This document shows, one piece after another, positions 34,633 to 41,873 of a stretch of DNA of 64,000 nucleotides; within the stretch, counting starts at the first letter, position 1; each line of letters begins with the position of its first letter. The stretch is from positions 120,259 to 184,258 of the forward strand of contig JAIQGE010000009.1 in the NCBI GenBank assembly GCA_020072815.1, in the 5' to 3' direction. The stretch comes from Terriglobia bacterium (GTDB taxonomy: Bacteria > Acidobacteriota > Terriglobia > Terriglobales > Acidobacteriaceae). The notes under the pieces are model-generated. The model ran no database searches, was not told the origin of the DNA, and saw nothing but the letters and a program-made list of their open reading frames with translations. Made by a program: the position numbers and the translations under genes.

Positions 34633-36336
34633 TCATCGCAGGGATAGGTGGGGCACCCGGCTCTCCACACCTGCTTTCATGTGTCCCTCTGTCAAATCGC
34701 CGATTTCCACGGCCGTGTCTTTAAGGACATCCGCTGTCTCTTTGTTTGCAAGTTGCTTTAGCACGTCGTTGGGCGTCAACATGAATGGCTTTAATTTCGC
34801 ACTATCGCGGCGGCACGCTCTACAATATCCTTCAAACACTTTGTCAAGCCCAATATCTTTGCCACGCGGCGAAACACGTTCTAAGTCCTCTACAGAAAGA
34901 CAAGTTAGTGGGGCAACCGATTGCGATATCTTCATACCTTCGGCGTGCATCAGTTCTTGAAATATTTCGTTCAGAAAGACATTTATTCCAACTGTGGATC
35001 CAACTTCGTCCCTTGTAACAAGAACTGGAAAGATGCGATTGATCTTATTGGCCTGAATGTCAGGAAGTTTGAGACCGTCTTTAAACAGTTTCCTCAACCC
35101 GCTCACAATCTGGCGCAAAGCCTTGGGACTCTTTCCATCCTCCACAAAGTTCCGCCGCAATGTTCGCTCTAGGTACCCAAGATCTCCACCATATTTGGCT
35201 TTTGCGCTGATGGTTGAGGTTTTGGTCTCAACCATAAGAAGCGCGTCGCCGCTCAACACCGCGCAATCGGTAAACTGGTCCCCGTCGGGGAAACGCGGGT
35301 CCGGAATGACCTTGTTGAATTTCGGGGCAGCGCCCAGTTGCAGGATGGTTGAGATGTAACGCTCAAAAAGGTTTCCCCAGAACGAAAAATACACGTTCGA
35401 TTCTGCTTCTGGAATTTGCCGACGTGCAGCCCAAAAAGGACCAGATTCCGCCTTTTCACATAAAAAATTGAAATCGAGCAATATAAGACGCCCGTCAAGC
35501 CTGAGCAGGGGAGTCTCGCGAAAAGCCGTGAAATCGGATGGCTCACGCTGCTGCGTAACCTGGTGCTTGAGCTCGTCAGGACTTGCGCAGATATAGGACA
35601 GGTAATCCTTGATTGCATCTGCACCAAAATCAGTTGTGCTAAACCACGTTTCGGGCAAATCAATCGGCGATGTTACTCGGGTTCTTGCTACTTCCCTAAT
35701 GAAAGATGTCATCGTCATGAACTGCAGAACCTGAAAGTCCGTCAGTTCCAAACGGGTTTGCATCTTGAAAAGATTGGGTATGTCGAAAAATGGCTGCGAC
35801 TTGGCGAGAAGTGGCAAGGTTTTCTGCAGCATCCAGAAAGATCTAAGTATCTTGTACTCATAGCTGTGAAAGGCGCCGGCCTCCTGAATACCGAAGAAAT
35901 GGGCGGCAGCCACTAGTGCTTTCTGACGCAAGGTCGTTGTCTTGGGGAAAATATGGGCTAACAGGTCATTCGCTCGGAGTAGAGCATTCCCAAGCAGACG
36001 ATAATCCTTGGCAAGATCTAGTCCCGTTTCCGAACACACGAACAGCGCTTCCTTTATTAAGAACAGGAGTTGTTGACGATGCAGAACCACGACAGGAGAA
36101 GAGCGATCTAGGTCGGCCATTCTTTGTATCTCGTCTTTACAGAAAAACAGCGAAAGCAGTTCGTGTTGAGGAGACCTACTTGGTCGACTTTCCTCTGACC
36201 TAAGTTCATTGTTGAGAGCAGCAAGCAACTTCAATAGTGGGGCCAGCGCCAGCGGCCGAAGTTCGTCCAATAACTGGTCGCGGGTGGAACGCGAACCGTA
36301 AAGTCTTTCGTGCGTTACGTAAACAACCGTCTGCAT
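34633..36336 (-). CDS. Orphan protein with PD-(D/E)XK-like nuclease signature, lower G+C than neighbours
   Basis: About 567 residues, no signal peptide. The N-terminal two thirds are mostly helical (ELRPLALAPLLKLLAALNNEL). From about 330 the sequence turns alpha/beta, with D357 in TDCAVLSGDALLMVETKTS and E370, K372: the D-(x12)-E-x-K arrangement typical of the PD-(D/E)XK nuclease core. A following stretch (AKAKYGGDLGYLERTLRRNF) and a basic helical tail complete it. A few residues at the end (ESRVPHLSLR) come from an adjoining dispersed repeat. The base composition looks much closer to 50% G+C than its 60%-plus neighbours, suggesting transfer. I do not recognise the family; a DNA- or RNA-acting defence or repair role is a plausible guess from motif and origin only. 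Confidence 0.6.
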   Translation of the reverse strand: MQTVVYVTHERLYGSRSTRDQLLDELRPLALAPLLKLLAALNNELRSEESRPSRSPQHELLSLFFCKDEIQRMADLDRSSPVVVLHRQQLLFLIKEALFVCSETGLDLAKDYRLLGNALLRANDLLAHIFPKTTTLRQKALVAAAHFFGIQEAGAFHSYEYKILRSFWMLQKTLPLLAKSQPFFDIPNLFKMQTRLELTDFQVLQFMTMTSFIREVARTRVTSPIDLPETWFSTTDFGADAIKDYLSYICASPDELKHQVTQQREPSDFTAFRETPLLRLDGRLILLDFNFLCEKAESGPFWAARRQIPEAESNVYFSFWGNLFERYISTILQLGAAPKFNKVIPDPRFPDGDQFTDCAVLSGDALLMVETKTSTISAKAKYGGDLGYLERTLRRNFVEDGKSPKALRQIVSGLRKLFKDGLKLPDIQANKINRIFPVLVTRDEVGSTVGINVFLNEIFQELMHAEGMKISQSVAPLTCLSVEDLERVSPRGKDIGLDKVFEGYCRACRRDSAKLKPFMLTPNDVLKQLANKETADVLKDTAVEIGDLTEGHMKAGVESRVPHLSLR

Positions 36337-36351
36337 GTGGATTTCGATTTC

Positions 36352-36386
36352 AGAAAATAAACGGGCGCAGCTTTCGCCGCGCCCGC
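36352..36386 (-). terminator. Rho-independent terminator of nrdJ
   Basis: Stem CGGGCGC(A/C)GC (36362-36371 and 36376-36385 on the plus strand) with a short TTTC loop; on the minus strand it is followed by TTTATTTTC. It lies about 70 bp beyond the nrdJ stop (36457), and ends nrdJ before the orphan gene's start at 36336. Confidence 0.8.
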
Positions 36387-36456
36387 CACATCGTTTTCGT
36401 TTTTCAACTACTCGCTTTGTGCCGGGTTGACCGGCCTATCTTCAAATGCGTTCTGC

Positions 36457-39400
36457 CTACGAACAACCACTCGTCGAACCGCAGGACATGCATCGGTAAC
36501 ACGAGCCATTCCTGGTCATAATCGCGCCGCAGACGTGGCAACTGGGTGCGTCGCCCATGTCCACCAGGTCGCGCATGGCGTCAGAGGGATGGATGATGCC
36601 ACGGTCGGCGAAACCCGAGCTGCTAGATGCTGGCTCCTGGCTGCTAGCCAAACCGCCGCGCGGCGGCGTGGTCTCCGAAATCGGCATGGGCTGGATCGGC
36701 TGCACACCTTGAATCTCAGTCACAGCCGACGCCGGCTGTGCCACACGAGTCTCCAACGCAGCCTGGTTCAACGCAGGCGAGGGCGCCTGCGCTCCACTGC
36801 TGACTGCTCCGGTCAGTGCTGACTGCTGAGTGCTGCCGGCTGCGCCCGGCGAAGCAGGCGCCAACGCCGGAAACAGCGGAAACTGCTGTCCGGACACAAA
36901 TCTGATCTCCAGCCAGCGGAAGATGTAATCCATCACGGACTTGGCGATGGGGATCTCCTGGTTGCCGGTAAAGCCTGAAGGTTCAAAGCGCGTGTGCTGG
37001 AACTTGTCGCAAAGCAGGCGCAGCGGAACTCCATGCTGCAGCGCCAGAGACACCGCCGTGGCGAACGAGTCCATCAAACCCGATACCGTGGACCCTTCCT
37101 TGGCCATGCGGATGAACAGCTCTCCCGGCGAGCCGTCACGATACTTGCCCACCGTGATGTAGCCTTCATGTCCGCCGATGTTGAACTTGTGCGTGATGGA
37201 CTCGCGCTCGCCCGGCAGGCGATGGCGCAAGGCCTTGGGCGGCGCCGAATGCCGCTCGTCGCCGATGGGGCCAACCGTCCGGCGGATAGCGTCCAGCGCG
37301 GAAGCCTGCACGTCTTTGTCCGTCCCGGCCAGCCGCAGCACTTCCATGGCAAACGCCTGCTGCTCGGGCGAGAGTTTGGCAAACGTGGATTCTTCTTTGG
37401 ACATCGGCGCCGCCACCGGCACTGCGGCGGTTCTCTCGCCAGCGCCCGCGGCGGTTTTCTCATTTTTCGTCCCGCGACGCGCCGCTTCATCGCGCTTGGT
37501 GGCCGCCATGAGCGGCTGCGCTTTCTTTGACCCGTCGCGATAGATGGCCACGGCTTTGAGTCCCATCTTCCAGGACTGCACGTAGGCGTCCATGATGTCT
37601 TCCACCGTGGCCGCTTCCGGCAGGTTCACCGTCTTGGAAATGGCGCCGGAGATGAACGGTTGCGTGGCCGCCATCATCTTTACGTGGCCCATGTATTGAA
37701 TGCTGCGCGTGCCTTTCTGCGGCTTGAAGCTGCAATCAAACACCGGCAGGTGCTCGTCGCGGACGCCCGGCGCGCCTTCAATCGTTCCGGTGGAATCAAT
37801 GTAGCTGACGATGGAATTCACCTGCTCCGGCAGATAGCCCAGCTTCCACAGCGCGGACGGCACGGTCTGGTTGACGATTTTGATCATGCCTCCGCCGACC
37901 AGCTTTTTGTATTTGATCAGCGCCAGGTCGGGTTCCACGCCGGTGGTGTCGCAATCCATCATGAAGCCGATGGTCCCGGTGGGCGCCAGCACCGTCACTT
38001 GCGAGTTGCGATAGCCAACCCGTTCGCCCAGGGCCAGCGCTTCGTCCCAGCACTGCTTGCTGCCGTCCAGCAGCGTCGCGGGAACGTTTTCTTTGCTGAT
38101 CTTGTTCACCGACGCCCGGTGCATGCGGATCACGTCCAGGAACGGCTCGCGGTTGATGTACCAGCCCGGACACGCCGCGCCCCACGTGGCCGTGGGCTCG
38201 CCGCTGATGCTGGTGACTTTCTCCGCGATGGCCGCCGAGTACGCAGCCTCCGGGCCTTTCGTCGCCGGCAGCAGCGCGGGGCATTGGTCGGCGATGCGCG
38301 CCGATTGCAGGTACGCTTCGCCGCACATGATGGCGGTAACGCAAGCTGCGTAGTCGCGGCCGGCATCGGAGTCGTACGGCAGGCCGCTGGCCATGAGCAG
38401 CGCGCCCAGGTTGGCGTAGCCGAGCCCCAGCGGACGGTAATCATGCGAGTTGCGCGCGATCATCTCCGTCGGGTAGCCGGCGTTGTCCACCAGGATTTCC
38501 TGCGCGGTAATCATCACGTCCACGGCGTGGCGATAGGCGGGGACGTCAAATTCGCCGTTCGACTTCAAGAACTTCATCAAGTTGAGCGACGCCAGGTTGC
38601 ACGCCGAATCGTCCAGAAACATGTACTCGCTGCACGGATTGCTGGCGTTGATGCGGTCCGTGTTCTTGGACGTATGCCAGCGGTTCACGGTGGTGTCATA
38701 TTGCATGCCGGGGTCGCCACACTGCCACGTGGCTTCAGAGATTTTGCGCAGCAGGTCGCGCGCCTTGTAGGTCTTCATCGGATGGGCGTCGCGCACGGAG
38801 CGGGTGGAAAATTCGCCGTCGCGCTCCACCGCGTTCATGAACTCGTCGGTCACGCGGACGGAGTTGTTGGCGTTCTGGAAAAAGATGGAGCTGTAGGCTT
38901 CCGAGTCGGGCCCCGAACCGTCATAGCCCATCTCCACCAGCGCCCAGGCCTTGGCTTCTTCCTTGGCTTTGCACTCGATGAAGTCCACGATGTCCGGATG
39001 GTCCACGTTCAAGATCACCATCTTGGCCGCGCGGCGCGTCTTGCCGCCGGACTTGATCACGCCGGCGAATGCGTCAAAGCCGCGCATAAAGCTCAGCGGG
39101 CCGCTGGCCGTGCCGCCGCCGCTCAGCTCTTCGCTCGACCCGCGCAGCGGAGAAAGATTGGTGCCCGTGCCGCTGCCCCACTTGAACAGCATGCCTTCGG
39201 TCTTGGCCAGCGTAAGAATGGAGTCCAGCGAATCTTTGATGGAATTGATGAAGCACGCCGAGCACTGCGGGTTCTTGTATCCTGACCCGGAAAATTCCAC
39301 CGTGCCTTTGTCGGCCAGCCAGTGCCAGTTTTGTCCTTCGGCTTGCGGCTCCAGCCGGTCGCAGCCCACGTTGAACCACACCGGCGAATTGAAGCTGGCC

Positions 39401-39843
39401 TTCTGCTGCAGAAGAATGTGCACCAGTTCATCGTGAAACACGTCGCGGTCTTCGGCGGTGGAGAAGTACCCCTGCTGCCATCCCCAGTCGCGGATGGTTT
39501 CCGCCACGCGCTGGATCAGCGCGCGCACGCCGCTTTCCCGCTGCGTGGCGCCGTTGGCGTCATGGTTTTGCGAACCGTGCAGATACTTGCTGGCGACGAT
39601 GTTGACGGCCGTCATGGACCAGTCCTTGGGCGATTCCACGTTGCGCTGCTCAAACAGCGTGTTGCCCTTGGCGTCCGTGATGCTCGCCGTGCGCAGCTCC
39701 CACTCCACTTCGTCGTAGGGCGAAACGCCCACGCGGGTGAAGTACCGCGGGAATTTCAGTCCCGGTGCAGCTTTGGTTTCCGCCTGGGTTTGCCCCGCGC
39801 GCGTCATCTGTTCATTGCTGGTCTTCGCTGTCACGTCCGCCAT
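36457..39843 (-). CDS. nrdJ: Adenosylcobalamin-dependent ribonucleotide reductase (class II)
   Basis: About 1128 residues. Class II RNR makes deoxyribonucleotides using a 5'-deoxyadenosyl radical from coenzyme B12. Family features: NPCSEYMFLDDSACNLASLN around C404/C415, the LSPLRGSSEELSGGGTASGP segment near 240, the C-terminal TSVLAPTGTIGFMMDCDTTG region and the zinc-ribbon-like tail CHVCGAIMTRNGSCYRCMSCG that provides redox cysteines. ATG at 39843 follows GGAGAAGGAACC. The segment from about residue 1003 to 1075 is a low-complexity Ala/Ser/Pro linker encoded by four different intergenic repeat families (see separate entry). Preceded, 322 bp away, by an unknown gene and by a NrdR-type promoter. 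Confidence 0.97.
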   Translation of the reverse strand: MADVTAKTSNEQMTRAGQTQAETKAAPGLKFPRYFTRVGVSPYDEVEWELRTASITDAKGNTLFEQRNVESPKDWSMTAVNIVASKYLHGSQNHDANGATQRESGVRALIQRVAETIRDWGWQQGYFSTAEDRDVFHDELVHILLQQKASFNSPVWFNVGCDRLEPQAEGQNWHWLADKGTVEFSGSGYKNPQCSACFINSIKDSLDSILTLAKTEGMLFKWGSGTGTNLSPLRGSSEELSGGGTASGPLSFMRGFDAFAGVIKSGGKTRRAAKMVILNVDHPDIVDFIECKAKEEAKAWALVEMGYDGSGPDSEAYSSIFFQNANNSVRVTDEFMNAVERDGEFSTRSVRDAHPMKTYKARDLLRKISEATWQCGDPGMQYDTTVNRWHTSKNTDRINASNPCSEYMFLDDSACNLASLNLMKFLKSNGEFDVPAYRHAVDVMITAQEILVDNAGYPTEMIARNSHDYRPLGLGYANLGALLMASGLPYDSDAGRDYAACVTAIMCGEAYLQSARIADQCPALLPATKGPEAAYSAAIAEKVTSISGEPTATWGAACPGWYINREPFLDVIRMHRASVNKISKENVPATLLDGSKQCWDEALALGERVGYRNSQVTVLAPTGTIGFMMDCDTTGVEPDLALIKYKKLVGGGMIKIVNQTVPSALWKLGYLPEQVNSIVSYIDSTGTIEGAPGVRDEHLPVFDCSFKPQKGTRSIQYMGHVKMMAATQPFISGAISKTVNLPEAATVEDIMDAYVQSWKMGLKAVAIYRDGSKKAQPLMAATKRDEAARRGTKNEKTAAGAGERTAAVPVAAPMSKEESTFAKLSPEQQAFAMEVLRLAGTDKDVQASALDAIRRTVGPIGDERHSAPPKALRHRLPGERESITHKFNIGGHEGYITVGKYRDGSPGELFIRMAKEGSTVSGLMDSFATAVSLALQHGVPLRLLCDKFQHTRFEPSGFTGNQEIPIAKSVMDYIFRWLEIRFVSGQQFPLFPALAPASPGAAGSTQQSALTGAVSSGAQAPSPALNQAALETRVAQPASAVTEIQGVQPIQPMPISETTPPRGGLASSQEPASSSSGFADRGIIHPSDAMRDLVDMGDAPSCHVCGAIMTRNGSCYRCMSCGSTSGCS
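36619..36835. repeat. Four intergenic repeat families inside the nrdJ coding sequence
   Basis: From low to high coordinate: a CTGCTAG-type heptad tract (36619-36649), a GTGTGGCACA palindrome read in reverse (36721-36748), the GCAGGCG-CGCCTGC palindrome (36773-36795), and a CAGTCAGC-type heptad tract (36796-36835). All stay in the nrdJ reading frame and add about 70 residues to the linker before the C-terminal zinc/cysteine tail. Confidence 0.85.
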
Positions 39844-40165
39844 GGTTCCTTCTCCACAATCCTTAATGTAGTCTCGCTATGCCCTGAATGCCGCTGCAAA
39901 TCCTGTCTCCGCAACGCGGGAGAGGATGTGCTCAAATCGTTGTCCTGGATTTGGTCCTCGCGGTCGTCGCCGCCCTGTGCGCGTTCCGGCCCGGGGAAGA
40001 AATCAGCTTTAAAAAGATCCACTTCAGCGCAGGCCAAATTGCCTGGCGCTTAAACTCAATCAGGCACATTGCCTGGAAAATCGTCTGTTTGGGGTCTCCT
40101 ACCAGATTAGATGCCCGGGCGGAATCGTTTGATCGCGCTCATTCGCCCAGGCACGCAGCCTGGAC
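39844..40165. other. Leader of nrdJ, no gene
   Basis: No convincing frame on either strand. It holds the nrdJ ribosome site (39844-39860 region). A hairpin-like CAGGCAATTTGGCCTG stretch lies near 40040. I looked for a cobalamin riboswitch core and did not find one. Confidence 0.35.
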
Positions 40166-40633
40166 TTATATTCCCGCTGGAAAAACTCCCGCATACGCCG
40201 TGGCCCGCGTCACCCGGTCCACCGCGCGCTCAGCCACGGTTTTCAGGTCGCTGTCATCGGCGAATTCAACCGCGTTTTCCGCCGGCGGCAACGCCTCAGC
40301 TACCGCTGCGCCGCGCTGCGTCTCCAGCCAATGCTGCAGCGTGCCCGCCGCCGCGCGACGCTCTTCTTGGCTGCTGGCGACGGCGTAGCGCATGTAGCAC
40401 TTGGACTCATTCAGCTTCTGGCGCCACCGGCTGCCGGCGGCAAACAGCCGGCTCAGCGAGCTCGCCAGGTTTTCAGTTTCGTCCACATCAAACACCGCCA
40501 GCACCCGCCGTGGCTGCATAGCAGACGGCTCGGTCATCTCTTCCGCCAGAGCGTAAATGCCGGGCTGGTTCGGAACCAGCAACAGCCCAAAACTGCTCTC
40601 GCAGCGAAACCAACGCGACCAGATTATTTCCAT
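40166..40633 (-). CDS. Hypothetical protein upstream of nrdJ, probably GIY-YIG-like or unknown
   Basis: About 155 residues from ATG at 40633, with GGGGGAG eight bases upstream. The sequence reads MEIIWSRWFRCESSFGLLLV, then NQPGIYALAEEMTEPSAM (GIY-like), RRVLAVFDVDETENLASSLS, RLFAAGSRWRQKLNESKCY and MRYAVASSQEERRAAAGTLQ. The order of a GIY-type start, a small beta hairpin and an alpha helix with RWRQ loosely recalls GIY-YIG nuclease-fold proteins, but a YIG partner motif is not clear. It shares the NrdR-type promoter with nrdJ, so a link with nucleotide supply is inferred. Function unknown. Confidence 0.55.
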   Translation of the reverse strand: MEIIWSRWFRCESSFGLLLVPNQPGIYALAEEMTEPSAMQPRRVLAVFDVDETENLASSLSRLFAAGSRWRQKLNESKCYMRYAVASSQEERRAAAGTLQHWLETQRGAAVAEALPPAENAVEFADDSDLKTVAERAVDRVTRATAYAGVFPAGI

Positions 40634-40859
40634 GACGCTACTCCCCCAAACAGCCCGATGGGTTCGCTCCGCCGAGGCCAGCCGGCGAAAGCTCAGTCTG
40701 ACTTTCTCCAATGGAGCTTTTTCAGTTGCTCACCGCGATTTGCTGCTCCAGCGTCACCTCGGCGCTGGTCTTGCTCGTGTCGGCGATTCCCCTGCTCCGT
40801 TGCTGTCTTTCACAACTTTTGTCTACGCAGAACCGGGAATCGAATACTGCAGTGGATGA

Positions 40860-40911
40860 AACTTACTCCCCTATATTGTGCCTGTCAAGCATTAAACACA
40901 ATATATTGTAC
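40860..40911 (-). promoter_or_regulatory. NrdR-box pair with TTGACA -35, minus-strand promoter
   Basis: A 16-bp palindrome ACACAATATATTGTAC (40896-40911) closely matches the NrdR-box consensus ACACWATATATWGTGT. A second, weaker site with CTATATTGTG (40866-40881) lies 30 bp away centre to centre, the spacing of tandem NrdR boxes. Between them on the minus strand lies a perfect TTGACA (plus 40883-40888) with a 17-bp gap to AACTTA complement (TAAGTT, 40860-40865). This promoter faces the gene at 40633 and then nrdJ. NrdR represses ribonucleotide reductase genes when dATP is high. Confidence 0.7.
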
Positions 40912-41337
40912 ATCGTCCTCACATACACTTCTCTCGACCTAAGTTCCTTTTATCTCCGTGTTTTACCCGGCTTCCCCCGGATCAAGGGGGTCGTTCCTCC
41001 GCTGATTCTGGCTAAATTCTCCCCTGGGCAAGCTTTCGTTCGCCAAAATTTCTGGGCCGACGAGAGACACTGTGCTCGCCCTCAGGGCGCTATCACAAAA
41101 CTGGGCTGGGAAACACCCGGGCGCGGCGTTCCGGGAAAGGAAGTGGCTAGCGCCGCTAATAGCTCGAATCTACTTGGCGGGTCTCTGGGAATCAATGCCC
41201 AAGCACGGTGCAAGTCTGTGGATTGTGTGGAAAGCCGGGGACACAATTGCCTGCTCCACAGCTCATCTGGCGATGGATTTACAATTCAAATCTCCAACTG
41301 GTCCGAGACTAGTCTATGTTCATTTGAAGGTGTTGCC
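40912..41337. other. Long leader region with predicted hairpins, plus strand
   Basis: Between 41040 and 41300 the plus strand can form GGCGCTA (41086-41092) with TAGCGCC (41148-41154) and, near 41219-41275, GTGGATTGTGT against ACACAATT and CCAC. It could be a structured leader or RNA upstream of the DUF4440 gene. A shorter frame here (41072-41362) does not look coding. No known riboswitch class is recognised. Confidence 0.3.
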
Positions 41338-41799
41338 ATGCGCAGCTTTTGGTTTTGCATAATAATGATCGTGCTGTTGGTCGCCGCGTTGCCCTTGACT
41401 TCATCAACCCAGGCCGCGCCGCCGCGCCCCGGCGTCTCTGAACACCAGCTCCTCGCCGCCGACGCTGAATTCTGCAAGCAGACCGCCGCCCGACGTCTTG
41501 ACGGTTGGATGGACGCCTTTGCCCTCGATGCCGCCGTCTTGCATGACGGCACGACCGTGAATGGCACGCAGGCTTTGCGCCAATACTATGAACCGGTCTT
41601 CGCCAACCAGGATTTCACCCTTACCTGGACGCCCACTAAAGATGAGTCCTCCAAAGACGGCACTCTTGGCTACACTTACGGCACTTACGAAGCCAAGCGC
41701 GGCGACCATGTGTCGCACGGCATGTATCTCACCATCTGGCGCAAGATCAACGGCAAATGGAAAGTCGTTATGGATACCGGCAGTGCGGCGGCGAAGTAA
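41338..41799 (+). CDS. Exported DUF4440/SnoaL-like protein
   Basis: About 153 residues; the ATG at 41338 (GAAGGTG eight bases upstream) starts a signal peptide MRSFWFCIIMIVLLVAALPL. The mature domain, LLAADAEFCKQTAARRLDGW, MDAFALDAAVLHDGTTVNGT, QALRQYYEPVFANQDFTLTW ... GMYLTIWRKINGKWKVVMDTG, is the NTF2/SnoaL-like DUF4440 fold, a small cone-shaped barrel that binds small molecules. The catalytic or binding role is unknown. The long forward frame beginning at 40711 is rejected because its upstream part lacks coding character. It overlaps or is close to the next gene, whose start is at 41874. Confidence 0.8.
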   Translation: MRSFWFCIIMIVLLVAALPLTSSTQAAPPRPGVSEHQLLAADAEFCKQTAARRLDGWMDAFALDAAVLHDGTTVNGTQALRQYYEPVFANQDFTLTWTPTKDESSKDGTLGYTYGTYEAKRGDHVSHGMYLTIWRKINGKWKVVMDTGSAAAK

Positions 41800-41873
41800 G
41801 AGAACGAATAGCTCGGCGATATACGGGCCACGTGCGCTTTGCGAAGGCCTACAGCTCCTGTATGCTCTTGCCC

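Noticed and set aside
37660..39285. 541-residue plus-strand frame over nrdJ
   Set aside because: Antisense to nrdJ; no domain signature.
39844..40165. Cobalamin riboswitch before nrdJ
   Set aside because: I looked for the conserved B12-box core and the paired arms and did not see them; class II enzymes are also not expected to be repressed by B12.
40711..41337. Upstream extension of the DUF4440 gene (long frame start 40711)
   Set aside because: The extension passes through the NrdR promoter and a structured leader; the signal peptide begins at 41338.
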